The position numbers were made by a program, and so were the translations under genes. The notes under the pieces are model-generated. The model worked only from the letters and a program-made list of their open reading frames with translations. It had not been told where the DNA came from and did no database searches. DNA of 64,000 bases from JAVJSU01 sp040219275 (lineage in GTDB: Bacteria; Chloroflexota; Anaerolineae; Aggregatilineales; Phototrophicaceae). Shown here in pieces: positions 41,710-50,801 of the stretch. The first letter of the stretch is position 1. Every line of letters starts with the position of its first letter. The stretch spans positions 1 to 64,000 of the forward strand of contig JAVJSU010000038.1 of assembly GCA_040219275.1 (NCBI GenBank). The letters run 5' to 3'.

Positions 41710-42492
41710 CTAATCGCCAATGCTAATTTCTTGTTGAATCAGTCGCTCTTGGATGAGTGCCAATAAACGAGGGCGCATCTCCGCCGCTTTGCCAAAGCGT
41801 GCTTTTGTGAGCAAGGTAATTTCTGCATGTTGCCCCATCGCTCCGGACGTGTTAATCACATGCCACGGTTCCAGCAGATTGGGCAATAACTCTACGGCTT
41901 CCACGCCAAGGGCTTCTAATAATGGGATCGCACGATTGAGATCGACGGTTTCTAGCTTGATGGTAATATCTGCCGGAGAAAACCGCCCACGGCTAAAGTT
42001 CCGCACCACGCGCACCTCACCGTTCGGGATGGTGTAAAGCTCGCCCGTGGGGGAACGTAGTGTGACAGTACGCAGAGAAATCTTCTCAATCACGCCTTCC
42101 ACGCCGAGGATTTCCACCTTCTCGCCAATATCGAATTGGTCATCGAAGATAAAGGTCGCCCCGGTCAGATAATCGCTGATGAGGGGACGTGCACCCAACC
42201 CGAACGCCGCGCTGAACAGACCAATCATCCAGACGAGCGTGGTTGTATCAATGAATAATCCGAGTGTTAGAATGAACGCGATCAAAAACGCGAGAAAGCT
42301 AATCGCGCTACTGAGCAACTCATTGAGCGTCAGTTGCCGTTCTTCGCGGGGGCGCAAGTTTTCCGGCGCATAACCAGACAAGCCAACAAAATGTGGGGTG
42401 ACTCGTTTGGCAACCATATGCACAATCCACGCGAAGAAAAAATATGCGCCGATGGGGACGAGATATTGCCAGAATGCCGATTCAAAATCCAT
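41710..42492 (-). CDS. MscS family mechanosensitive channel
   Basis: 260 residues with three membrane helices. The pore helix is FSAAFGLGARPLISDYLTGA (Gly/Ala spaced), followed by the MscS beta domain: FDIGEKVEILGVEGVIEKIS, LRTVTLRSPTGELYTIPNGE and VVRNFSRG. This is the small-conductance channel type, which releases solutes on hypo-osmotic shock. The gene lies 74 bp downstream of the lactate permease gene on the same strand. Confidence 0.92.
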   Translation of the reverse strand: MDFESAFWQYLVPIGAYFFFAWIVHMVAKRVTPHFVGLSGYAPENLRPREERQLTLNELLSSAISFLAFLIAFILTLGLFIDTTTLVWMIGLFSAAFGLGARPLISDYLTGATFIFDDQFDIGEKVEILGVEGVIEKISLRTVTLRSPTGELYTIPNGEVRVVRNFSRGRFSPADITIKLETVDLNRAIPLLEALGVEAVELLPNLLEPWHVINTSGAMGQHAEITLLTKARFGKAAEMRPRLLALIQERLIQQEISIGD

Positions 42493-42566
42493 GTGATTTG
42501 ACCTTAATTTAGAAATTTTTATGATATGACATATCCGCCGTTACTGAAAATTGACCGTCAAATCCT

Positions 42567-44234
42567 CTAAAAGGTTGTGCCGAGTTGGATGAAAATAAAG
42601 CCAAGCGTGGCGATCAGTAGAAGCAGAAAGCCACCATACACCAGCAATCCGCGCAAGACCGTGCCTTCATCGCCGCCCATGCCCACCGTGCTCGCGCCCA
42701 CCATGATCTTTGCCGGCGCGAGCAAACTCGCCAGCGCCGCGGATGCGTTTTGAATGCCGAGCACTAGCGCAACATTGATTCCCAGTAAAGCCGCGGTATC
42801 CATTTGCAAATTTGAAAAGACCGCGTTGGAATTGGTGTTGCTCCCCGTCATAAACGCACCTAACGCGCCGATCATCGTGGCGACAAAGGCGTATAGATCA
42901 GCACTTAGCGCATTACTTAACCACTCGGCGAGGGTACGCGTCATGCCTGCATTTTGCATAATCGTCGCCATGGCTACCATCGACAGAATGCCAATCGCCG
43001 GATTCACGCCCTTTTTACGCACACCGCTGATGATGGTTGGCAAAACATTCGGCGGATAAAACCCACGCCACTGATAATACAAGAACGTGATGATCGAACT
43101 GTAGAGCAGTACCGCGCCAGTATGCCCAAAAATCTTGATGCCGAGTAAAGGTGATGCGGAGGTGATCCATCCGCTTGAGGTTTCCACTTCGGGGATGTCG
43201 ATGCCCAGTTTCCAGCGAAAGAGATTTTTCACCACTTCCACGCCGACAATCAACACTGCCAGCACCACCAGAATCCCATAGGCGGCGATGGCTTCAGGAA
43301 AAGTCGGTGTCGGGCGCGATGTTTCTTCCCTCACCCTAAATCCCTCTCCCATAGAAGGCGAGGGACTTTCCTCATCACCACGCTCGTTTGTTGAAATGAT
43401 CTGCTCGACGACAAAGCCTTCCGGCGTGACCAGTTGCACATGATGCACCCGTGTATAAAACGGTAAGCGCGTCACACCCAAGCCGACGATCAAACCAGCC
43501 AGACCAGCACAGGCGGAGGCAATGTTCCATAAACCATTTGTCGCCACCACATATTGCACAATCGCCATCGTTGGACCGACGATCAAAATAGCGGGCAATC
43601 CACGCTGAACACCGCGCCAGCCAGCATAGACATGCGCCGCCAGAACACCGCAAACAATCGCGCAGATGCCAAGGATGACCGCCGTGGGTGGCGCGAGATA
43701 TGCGCCGTCCAGACCGGTTACGCCGACCATCGTGATAAACGAGGAGCCGAGCGAGCCGAACGTCACCGCCCACGCATGACCAAGCGACGGCACGAGGATG
43801 GCTTTTAATGGCGATAATCCCAGACCGACCAGTAAGGGCGCGGCAATCGCTACCGGCACGCCAAACCCGCCCACGCCCTGTAAAAATGAGGTAAAAACCC
43901 AGCCGATCAAGAGCACCTGCAAGACATCATCTTCGGTGAGTGCGGTGAACCAATCAGCGATGACCTTTAGCGCCCCGGCTTGATCGACGACCATATACAG
44001 CAAAAGCGCGCTGAAGACGATATAGACGACATCGGCGGTTAAAATCAGTGAGCGGATGTGCGCGTAAAATTGCACCTCTGCGCCTGCGCCGAAGAATAAA
44101 AGCGAGATGACCAGCGCCACGATCCACCCTACCGGACCGGCTTTGCTCCCGCCCCAGCTAAAACCAACCATCAATACAAGTACAACCAGCGGCGGCGCGA
44201 TGGCGAGAATAACATCGAAAAATCCGGTAGGCAT
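42567..44234 (-). CDS. L-lactate permease (LctP/GlcA family)
   Basis: About 555 residues, with some 13 membrane segments. Family marks include FTSFLQGVGGFGVPVAIAAPLL, PSLGHAWAVTFGSLGSSF and GALGAFMTGSNTNSNAVFSNLQ. It imports lactate or glycolate with protons. The ATG at 44232-44234 (MPTGFFDVILAIAPP) is chosen since it opens the first membrane segment and has GGA upstream; earlier ATGs at 44255 and 44309 are possible. A 13-residue peptide SPSPSMGEGFRVR interrupts a cytoplasmic loop (see 43328-43367). Confidence 0.9.
   Translation of the reverse strand: MPTGFFDVILAIAPPLVVLVLMVGFSWGGSKAGPVGWIVALVISLLFFGAGAEVQFYAHIRSLILTADVVYIVFSALLLYMVVDQAGALKVIADWFTALTEDDVLQVLLIGWVFTSFLQGVGGFGVPVAIAAPLLVGLGLSPLKAILVPSLGHAWAVTFGSLGSSFITMVGVTGLDGAYLAPPTAVILGICAIVCGVLAAHVYAGWRGVQRGLPAILIVGPTMAIVQYVVATNGLWNIASACAGLAGLIVGLGVTRLPFYTRVHHVQLVTPEGFVVEQIISTNERGDEESPSPSMGEGFRVREETSRPTPTFPEAIAAYGILVVLAVLIVGVEVVKNLFRWKLGIDIPEVETSSGWITSASPLLGIKIFGHTGAVLLYSSIITFLYYQWRGFYPPNVLPTIISGVRKKGVNPAIGILSMVAMATIMQNAGMTRTLAEWLSNALSADLYAFVATMIGALGAFMTGSNTNSNAVFSNLQMDTAALLGINVALVLGIQNASAALASLLAPAKIMVGASTVGMGGDEGTVLRGLLVYGGFLLLLIATLGFIFIQLGTTF
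43328..43367 (-). repeat. Palindromic repeat inserted in frame in lactate permease
   Basis: The plus strand reads CCCTCACCCTAAATCCCTCT and continues to GAGGGA, with TCCCTC/GAGGGA as a stem. Translated on the minus strand it gives SPSPSMGEGFRVR, a peptide seen wherever this intergenic repeat falls in a gene. It sits in a hydrophilic loop between membrane segments, so the frame and topology are kept. The same CCCT(C)AAATC core is in the MITE interior. Confidence 0.75.
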
Positions 44235-44410
44235 AAGGTTTTTCCAAACGTGCATAGCGAAATCAATATGCCGATTGTGACGCACCCTCACCCGCTTGAC
44301 AATATCCATGTTTGGCAGATGTCACTAATAATGGAATCATCTCCACGAAAATACTGGCATAGTACATCTGTTCTACGATATACTCTTGTATCTTAAAGAA
44401 GGGGAATTCC

Positions 44411-44899
44411 ATGACTACTGACGATATTAAACTGCTCTATGAATACAATTATTGGGCGAACAAACGCATCCTTTCTATGGCGGAACAGGTATCACCAGCG
44501 CAATTGATGATGCCAACGACGTTCAGCTGGGATAGCCTACATAAGACGCTCGTCCACCTATTAGACACGGAATACGGCTGGCGTGTAGTTTGTGATGAAG
44601 GCAAAACTACGTTTGCATGGCAACCGGAAGAGTTCCCAACTCTCGCTTCAATCCAGATACGCTGGAACGAAGAAGAAAAGGCGATGTGGGCATACCTGAA
44701 CAAGCTCACAGATGAAAATTTACAAGAACCTATTAGCTATGAGGTAGACGGCACAATACGCAAACGCATTCTGTGGCATTGTTTAGTGCACGTTGTTAAT
44801 CATGGGACTCAGCATCGCAGTGAATGTGGGGCGATGTTAACAGACCTCGATAAATCCCCCGGCGACATGGACTTCACAATATTTTTGAGTGAGAGGTAA
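44411..44899 (+). CDS. DinB family protein
   Basis: 162 residues, a four-helix bundle with the metal histidines spaced as in DinB/YfiT: H in VHLLDTEYGW and two in VVNHGTQHRSE. Such proteins are often metal-dependent thiol transferases or hydrolases; the substrate is unknown. GAAGGGGA lies 7 bases before the ATG. Confidence 0.88.
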   Translation: MTTDDIKLLYEYNYWANKRILSMAEQVSPAQLMMPTTFSWDSLHKTLVHLLDTEYGWRVVCDEGKTTFAWQPEEFPTLASIQIRWNEEEKAMWAYLNKLTDENLQEPISYEVDGTIRKRILWHCLVHVVNHGTQHRSECGAMLTDLDKSPGDMDFTIFLSER

Positions 44900-44966
44900 T
44901 GTGAGCGGTGCAGAGTAGTATCATCTGCACCGCGTCGACATCCGCTTTATCAAATCCGGTTACTTC

Positions 44967-46043
44967 TTAGTCTTTCCATGTGTCCCGCAGAACGCGCACC
45001 CAATTTTGATAGGCGATTTTACGGAGCGAGTCGTCATCATAACCGGCATCGCGCAACGCCTCGATGAGCACATCCACGCCTGTCACATCTTTGATTTCCG
45101 ATGAAACGCCCGTGCCGTCAAAATCCGAGCCGAGCGCCACATGGTCGATCCCCATGCGCTCCACCATGTAGGTGATGTGCTTGACCATATCCGCGACGGT
45201 GGCATCCTGAGCTTCCGGTCCGGTGGCATCAATGAAGCTCACGCCGAAGTTCAATCCAACCACCCCGTTCGATTCTTTGACCGCGTCGAATTGCTTATCG
45301 GTTAAGTTGCGCGAGAGTTTGCACAATTCATACACGTTGGAATGCGTGGCGACGAGGGGTGCGCTGGTCGTCTTCGCCACATCCCAGAAGCCTTTTTCGT
45401 TGAGGTGCGACAGATCAAGCATAATGCCCAGATCATTACATGCGTTCACCAGTTCAAAGCCAGCGGGGGTCAAGCCTTTGCCAGTATCGCCCGTGCTCGG
45501 ATAGGCAAACGGCACACCGTAACCGAATGCAGTCGGACGACTCCAAACCATGCCCAGTGAGCGCAATCCCGCCTGATACAGCACTTCCAGCGCATAAAAT
45601 TGCGTGTCGATGGGTTCCGCTCCTTCGATGTGAACGATTGCCGTCACATTGTCTTTAGGGATGCTGGCTTCCAGTTCATCTGCCGTGCGGACGATCTCAA
45701 AATCGTCGTTGGATTGCTTCTCCATGCGGAACAGATGCGCCATCAACGTTACCGCCATATTCAAACCGTATTCTTGCGAAATTTCCGGCGGGAAGGGCAT
45801 CAGATAACTGCCATCTTTTTGCTTAAAATCTGACAATTTAGGGCGGGGCATTTTTCCCGTCGGTAATGGCGATGGGATAAAACAGGCGAAGAATCCACCC
45901 GCGAAGCTCGATGCTTTGGCGCGGGGCAAGTCGATGTGTCCTGTGGCGTTGCGCTTAAAAAAGTCGTAACCGTCTTCACGATCGTAGCGCAGAACGGTAT
46001 CGTTGTGTCCGTCAAAAACGGGAATTTTCTGTGTGGAGGTCAT
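44967..46043 (-). CDS. Membrane dipeptidase (peptidase M19)
   Basis: 358 residues, cytosolic with no signal peptide. The zinc site begins with PVFDGHNDTVLRYD (HxD); then come VHIEGAEPID with the bridging glutamate, DLSHLNEKGFWDVA, ATHSNVYEL and LGSDFDGTGV. This is the renal dipeptidase family, which cleaves dipeptides including those with D-residues. AAGGA precedes the ATG. It is followed 74 bp upstream by the TauE-like gene on the same strand. Confidence 0.92.
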   Translation of the reverse strand: MTSTQKIPVFDGHNDTVLRYDREDGYDFFKRNATGHIDLPRAKASSFAGGFFACFIPSPLPTGKMPRPKLSDFKQKDGSYLMPFPPEISQEYGLNMAVTLMAHLFRMEKQSNDDFEIVRTADELEASIPKDNVTAIVHIEGAEPIDTQFYALEVLYQAGLRSLGMVWSRPTAFGYGVPFAYPSTGDTGKGLTPAGFELVNACNDLGIMLDLSHLNEKGFWDVAKTTSAPLVATHSNVYELCKLSRNLTDKQFDAVKESNGVVGLNFGVSFIDATGPEAQDATVADMVKHITYMVERMGIDHVALGSDFDGTGVSSEIKDVTGVDVLIEALRDAGYDDDSLRKIAYQNWVRVLRDTWKD

Positions 46044-46116
46044 GGGTCTGTCCTTATGTACACGAGATCAAAGGACAGAGTTTAACTGACGTTCCCTGAA
46101 ATCGACATAGACCAAT

Positions 46117-46827
46117 TCAAAACACCAGCGACAAACCGAGCACGATGAGCAGAATCAGCACGAGTTTGCGGAACAGCACCGGATTAATGAGTCCGTCCAC
46201 TTTAAAGCCGCAATACAAGCCAAGCAGAATCGCCGGAATGACAATTAAAAATAGCGTCAGCACGTCAGGCGTGTAATTGCCCTCGCCAAAATGCAAGCTG
46301 ATGACCAGTACACTATTCAGCAGAGTAAAGCCCTGAATATTGCCCTTGAAGCGTTCCGGTTCCCAGCGTTGCCCCGTCGCATAAATCACTACCGGCGGAC
46401 CACCCGCGTTATATGCGCCCGCGAGAATGCCTGATGCCAGACCCATCCCCAGCGCCCAACCATGCCCGTGCATTTCGGGAATTTGTGGCGAGATCAGGGC
46501 ATATAGCGCGTAGATAGTCACGAACATGCCTAAGCCAACCTCCACCCAATGGCTATCCAGCGTACGGAGCAACAGAAAGCCCAACGGGATCCCTATCGCC
46601 GCGCCGAACATCAAACGCCACGCCGCACGCAGAGTCAATTGGTCACGGTAACGCGCCATCATGATGAAACGATTGAGCAAAGAAACCAGCGCCATCAACG
46701 GGCGGGCGATGGGTAAGCCGATGGTGGCGGCAAGTAAGGGCATCCCGACCAAGCCGATGCCAAAGCCGGTTGCGGTCTGCACAAAACAGGCGAAAAATAC
46801 GATGAGCGCTACGAGTAGGGAATCCAT
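46117..46827 (-). CDS. TauE/SafE family anion exporter
   Basis: About 237 residues with seven to eight membrane helices. GFGIGLVGMPLLAATIGLPIA and LASGILAGAYNAGGPPVVIY are the two halves of the family signature, with the conserved NAGGPP. It may export sulfite, sulfoacetate or related anions. The start MDSLLVALIVFFACFVQ at 46827 is preferred, because upstream codons run through the terminator at 46895. Confidence 0.88.
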   Translation of the reverse strand: MDSLLVALIVFFACFVQTATGFGIGLVGMPLLAATIGLPIARPLMALVSLLNRFIMMARYRDQLTLRAAWRLMFGAAIGIPLGFLLLRTLDSHWVEVGLGMFVTIYALYALISPQIPEMHGHGWALGMGLASGILAGAYNAGGPPVVIYATGQRWEPERFKGNIQGFTLLNSVLVISLHFGEGNYTPDVLTLFLIVIPAILLGLYCGFKVDGLINPVLFRKLVLILLIVLGLSLVF

Positions 46828-46894
46828 GAGTCTATCGTAACGCCGTCCACGCACACATGGCGTTAAGATCGTGAAGATTTCGCCGTGAAAACAA

Positions 46895-46924
46895 AAAACC
46901 GGATGGGTGAGCATCCGGTTTTAT
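46895..46924 (-). terminator. Rho-independent terminator after mscL
   Basis: AAAACCGGATG and CATCCGGTTTT form an 11-bp stem with a 6-nt loop. On the minus strand it ends in TTTTTTGT, 22 bp past the mscL stop. Confidence 0.92.
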
Positions 46925-46945
46925 GAATTATAAGTTGGGCAAAAC

Positions 46946-47383
46946 TTAGCTGGCGCTGTCCATTTTTTCCAATGTAGCGTTTAACTTGGTCAGTGTTTCG
47001 AGAATCTTTTCGTCTGTGGTGGGTTCGGCGGGTTCAGCAGGTGCTTCTTCTTCCTTACGGTTCAGACGATTAATCGCACGAATCACGAGGAACATCGCCA
47101 GAGCGACGATCAAGAAATTGATGACCGCATTGATGAAAACGCCGTAATTGATGGTCGCCGCGCCTGCTTCTTGCGCCGCCGCGAGTGACTCATAACTACC
47201 CTCACCGAGCACGATAAACAGGTCTGTAAAATCCACACCGTTCAAGAGTTGTCCAAGCGGAGGCGTAATAATATCTGTAACGAGCGAATTTACGATGGTG
47301 GTGAACGCCGCACCAATGATGATACCAACGGCAAGGTCAATGACATTGCCACGCATGATAAACTCACGAAATTCTTTAAACAT
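46946..47383 (-). CDS. mscL: Large-conductance mechanosensitive channel
   Basis: 145 residues. MFKEFREFIMRGNVIDLAVG is the amphipathic N-helix and start of TM1; YGVFINAVINFLIVALAMFLV is TM2; the C-terminal coiled coil follows an acidic Pro/Ala linker. The pentameric channel opens under extreme membrane tension. TAGGAG lies 8 bases before this ATG, so the one at 47422 is not used. With MscS nearby, this window encodes two osmotic release valves. Confidence 0.95.
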   Translation of the reverse strand: MFKEFREFIMRGNVIDLAVGIIIGAAFTTIVNSLVTDIITPPLGQLLNGVDFTDLFIVLGEGSYESLAAAQEAGAATINYGVFINAVINFLIVALAMFLVIRAINRLNRKEEEAPAEPAEPTTDEKILETLTKLNATLEKMDSAS

Positions 47384-47569
47384 GATTGTTACTCCTACCC
47401 TCTCCAGATGATTTAAGCGCAAAGTGATAAGCCGATGATGAATTGTGATGTGTCGTAGTTGTTGGAGATTATAACAATATTGTAAGAATAGTCAATTCAA
47501 AACGGATTAAAAATTCTGGATGTTTTAGTTATAAGGGTTTCGTTGCGGATTTTCATGCACGAGAAAAAC

Positions 47570-47600
47570 AAAAGCCAGCTAGAGTAAGCTGGCTTTTGTT
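47570..47600 (-). terminator. Rho-independent terminator of the tRNA-like gene
   Basis: AAAAGCCAGCT and AGCTGGCTTTT form an 11-bp stem with a 6-nt loop. On the minus strand it runs into TGTTTTTCTC, a good U-tract. Confidence 0.9.
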
Positions 47601-47632
47601 CGGGTTGGGCTGTATTTAAATTAAACACAGTG

Positions 47633-47710
47633 TAGGCAATAGAGGAATTGAACCTCTTATCTTCTCTAAAATTTTGCTTAAAGACGCTTTTACCATTAAG
47701 CGACTTGCCT
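47633..47710 (-). ncRNA. tRNA-like RNA with enlarged anticodon loop
   Basis: A 78-nt segment with tRNA layout: acceptor AGGCAAG/ATTGCCT (6 of 7 pairs), D arm GCTT-AATGGTAA-AAGC, T arm AGAGG-TTCAATT-CCTCT perfect, discriminator A. The anticodon stem TCTTT/AGAGA pairs at all five positions counting one G-U, but its loop is 12 nt (AAGCAAAATTTT) rather than 7, so no anticodon can be read. The 5-nt variable loop is normal. It has its own promoter and terminator. Either a degenerate tRNA or a tRNA-like RNA with another job. Confidence 0.65.
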
Positions 47711-47721
47711 TGATGTGCTGT

Positions 47722-47750
47722 ACTATAATGCACTGCGAGTCCGGTTACAA
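47722..47750 (-). promoter_or_regulatory. Promoter of the tRNA-like gene
   Basis: On the minus strand TTGTAA (47745-47750), a 17-bp spacer and TATAGT (47722-47727) lie so that transcription should start about 5 nt before the acceptor stem. The remaining parts of the 647-bp gap between mscL and the GH13 gene hold nothing else that I recognise. Confidence 0.7.
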
Positions 47751-48030
47751 GGGTCAGGTTGAAAGTTGCGATAATTTGGTTTTTTTGAGCGCCAAAACGC
47801 ATCCCCTTCGTCTGATTTTACCGCACTTGTACAAACGCATATACACCTAACTATAGCGGGTTTCACGCCCGAACAGCACAGCCTGAGAATTCCGCACATC
47901 GACACTTAATCGGCATTAAGCCTGCCCTTACCTTATCATCAGTAGCCATTTACCCGCCAGATGTTTCATTATGGGTTGGAAACATCATAAAATAGACACT
48001 ATCAACGCATAGCAGAGGTAAAGAAAATCA

Positions 48031-50277
48031 ATGTCTCAAAAACTCGTTATCCATTACGATAACGCTAACGGCTTTCAGGAGCCAACTTTATTTGTCCAGC
48101 ATGGCGCGGGCAAAGACCTCGAAAAAATTTCTGCCCATTCAAAGGACGATTTCGGCACGATCTTTGAGGTCGCAACCCAAAAAGACAAATCACTCACACT
48201 GAAATTCTACGATGCACAGACCGAAACGACACAAGATACGGATGTGTATCATCATGTATCCGCACAGCATTTCGCCAACGTTAAAGAAATCTGGTGCCGT
48301 AGCTGGCATGTTTTTGTTTATACTTCACGCCCACAATCCGCACAGCCCAAAAATGCGGGTGAAATCGTCGCGGAGTATACCTTTACGGACGGCACATTTA
48401 TCAGTGACACAAGCGGGCGTTTCGCATTAGGCGCATCCAAATTGCAAGGTGACGGGGTGTTATTCGGCATCTTCCACCCTCATGCGGCGCGGATTTACGT
48501 CACGGGTGATTTTAATGACTGGCAACATCCCGATTGCGAAAATCCTGACGAGTCCAAATTCATGGAAATGGATTTGGTTACCGGCTACTTTGATATGCCG
48601 AATGTCTGGTTGCTCAAGGTTGATAGCTCACTGGTCGGGCAAGGTTATAAATTTTATGTGGTTTATGACACACTCGCAGGTGACGGCACGCTCGATAATC
48701 GCCTGATGGTCGACCCGTATGCACGCTTTTTAGGCATGGATTATGAGCGAAATGATAGCATTATCGTTGATCCTTCGGCATATACATGGAACGACGCGGA
48801 CTATCACACCCATACCATGCAGGAACTCATCATTTACGAACTGCACGTTCACGGCTTTACGCAAAACCATCCCGACATTGTGCCGGAACATCAGGGCAAA
48901 TATCAGGGCATCGTAGATCGCATTGAGTCCGGGTACTTTGATAAACTGGGCATCACGACCCTCTATCTAATGCCAATTTCCGAAGTCCCGACCCCACAAG
49001 GCGAGGAGGCGCTTGGCTATAATTCGTCCCTATTTATGGCAATCGAGCGCGATTTCGGCACGCCGGATGAATTACGCCATCTGGTAGACACTGCCCATCA
49101 GCACAATTTAGCCGTGATTATCGATCAGGTCTTTAATCACTCCGCGAATAGTTGGAATCCGCTGTGGCAATTCATCCTCGATCATCCCGACGAGGCGATG
49201 CAAGGCGAAGAAGGTGGCTTGTACTTCAGTGGAAAATCGCCCTGGGGCAATCGCATGGCGACGGAGCGCACCGAAACGCAAAATATGCTGATTGATGCCT
49301 GCAAAATGATGATCGTTGATTATCACATAGACGGCTTCCGCTTTGATGCCACGCATACCTTTTATATGGATCATGGCTTTTTGCATCGTTTAGCGGGCGA
49401 GCTACAGGCACTCAAACCAAACGTCATCCTAATCGCGGAGAATCTGCCGAATGAAGCCGACCTCAACCGTGAGGGGTATAACGGGTTTGCCCAATGGTGC
49501 GACCCCTTCCATGATGCGATCAAAGCGTTATTGCGCGAAGGCAAATTTGAAGGCACGGATGATCATCCAGAGAATTTGGGTGATATGTTTTATTTCTCTA
49601 AGGGGAAATTCGCCGCCCATACCAACAACGCGGTCAATTATTGTGAAAGCCATGACGAGCATAGCGTCGCCCATGAAATCAGCTTTGTCGAGGCGCTAAA
49701 TCATCCGTCAGCGAAGGATCGCAAATCACGGTTAGGAATATTCGCCACGATAATCGCGCTCGGTCAGCCAATGATCTATATGGGGCAGGAATTCGGCACG
49801 GAACGCGAACGCAACCGCGTCTATTTTGACTTCCCCGAAAATCTGGACGAACACGGTTTTTTCCAGTGGGCTTCGCGCCTCATCAGCTTACGGCGGCGGT
49901 ATTCCGCGCTCAAATTGCATGGGTACAACCCGATTGAGGAGGGGCAGTTTACGTGGTTGCTAGGGGCGTGGCTGGATGATCGGCACGGAAAAGGCAAGCG
50001 TGTTCTCGGCTGGCGAGCTACCCCATCGAATGATCCAGAAGATCACATGGTCATCCTCATCAATCTGGAAAATCATGATGTCGAGGTGGATATTCCGTTC
50101 GGCACACCCGGCACATGGGTACGGTTGGCGACGATTAATCTTGTGAACGACATCGCGCCGGATGGCACCAATACCACCGAGGAGGAAACCGCATTGCATC
50201 TACCCGGTGGCACGATCAGCAATTTCGTCTTACAGGATTCCGCCGCCTATATCTATAAATGGCAACCCAAAGCGTAA
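48031..50277 (+). CDS. GH13 alpha-glucan enzyme with N-terminal starch-binding module
   Basis: 748 residues. An N-terminal CBM25/26-like module (LVIHYDNANGFQEPTLFVQ) is followed by a CBM48 domain (residues about 145-225, VYVTGDFNDW-like) and the GH13 barrel. Catalytic residues are D438 in GFRFDATH, E470 in LIAENLP and D542 in CESHDEHS. The CBM48 plus barrel layout is that of branching enzymes and trehalohydrolases; which reaction it performs cannot be told. No signal peptide, so it acts on intracellular glucan. AGAGG precedes the ATG. Confidence 0.88.
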   Translation: MSQKLVIHYDNANGFQEPTLFVQHGAGKDLEKISAHSKDDFGTIFEVATQKDKSLTLKFYDAQTETTQDTDVYHHVSAQHFANVKEIWCRSWHVFVYTSRPQSAQPKNAGEIVAEYTFTDGTFISDTSGRFALGASKLQGDGVLFGIFHPHAARIYVTGDFNDWQHPDCENPDESKFMEMDLVTGYFDMPNVWLLKVDSSLVGQGYKFYVVYDTLAGDGTLDNRLMVDPYARFLGMDYERNDSIIVDPSAYTWNDADYHTHTMQELIIYELHVHGFTQNHPDIVPEHQGKYQGIVDRIESGYFDKLGITTLYLMPISEVPTPQGEEALGYNSSLFMAIERDFGTPDELRHLVDTAHQHNLAVIIDQVFNHSANSWNPLWQFILDHPDEAMQGEEGGLYFSGKSPWGNRMATERTETQNMLIDACKMMIVDYHIDGFRFDATHTFYMDHGFLHRLAGELQALKPNVILIAENLPNEADLNREGYNGFAQWCDPFHDAIKALLREGKFEGTDDHPENLGDMFYFSKGKFAAHTNNAVNYCESHDEHSVAHEISFVEALNHPSAKDRKSRLGIFATIIALGQPMIYMGQEFGTERERNRVYFDFPENLDEHGFFQWASRLISLRRRYSALKLHGYNPIEEGQFTWLLGAWLDDRHGKGKRVLGWRATPSNDPEDHMVILINLENHDVEVDIPFGTPGTWVRLATINLVNDIAPDGTNTTEEETALHLPGGTISNFVLQDSAAYIYKWQPKA

Positions 50278-50296
50278 CACAATAGATCCCTATCAG

Positions 50297-50325
50297 CAGA
50301 TGGATAGCCGCGAGTTATCCATCTG
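50297..50325. terminator. Hairpin after the GH13 gene
   Basis: CAGATGGATA and TATCCATCTG form a 10-bp stem with a 9-nt loop, but there is no U-tract (ACTCC follows). Confidence 0.5.
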
Positions 50326-50429
50326 ACTCCTTAAAATCCCCCGTTAAGACATTGCGAATAGGTCAAGTGGCTCAAAGAAAATTCTCTCAACTAAGGTATG
50401 ATACATTCAAGAGAGTATGAGGGTAAAAA

Positions 50430-50801
50430 ATGAACTTAAAAGAAAATTCCCCATTATATGAACAATGTTTACATCGTCATTGGTGCGCGCAAAGCGAAAC
50501 ATTCACCGGAGCAGATAGCCTGATTACGGCGTTGGATCGTGGTTGGCGAATCGTCGACTATACCATTGATGACACTCAAAAATGCTACACACAACCTATC
50601 GCCATCTATGTGTTCACACTCAGAATTGAACAAACTGTCGTGACCATGCGTATTATCAATAATCCCTATATTGCACGTTTGGCGAATCAACTTGACCAGA
50701 TTATCGCGTATAAAGAATCACGCAAATACGCGAAAACAACCTTAGTACGCACATCGCATCATCATAAACAGACCAAGAAAGGTAACGCATATGCTTCGTA
50801 A
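50430..50801 (+). CDS. Small protein of unnamed family, copy 2
   Basis: 123 residues. GADSLITALDRGWRIVDYTI, then AIYVFTLRIEQTVVTMRI and NNPYIARLANQ, align with the protein at 26152-26463, with a more basic C-terminal tail (HHHKQTKKG). Function unknown. GAGGGT precedes the ATG. The end overlaps the DUF1232 gene by 11 bp, so the two are translated together. Confidence 0.72.
   Translation: MNLKENSPLYEQCLHRHWCAQSETFTGADSLITALDRGWRIVDYTIDDTQKCYTQPIAIYVFTLRIEQTVVTMRIINNPYIARLANQLDQIIAYKESRKYAKTTLVRTSHHHKQTKKGNAYAS

Noticed and set aside
46828..46914. N-terminal extension of the TauE-like gene
   Set aside because: The extra codons run into the mscL terminator hairpin, and the family begins at MDSLLVALIVFF.
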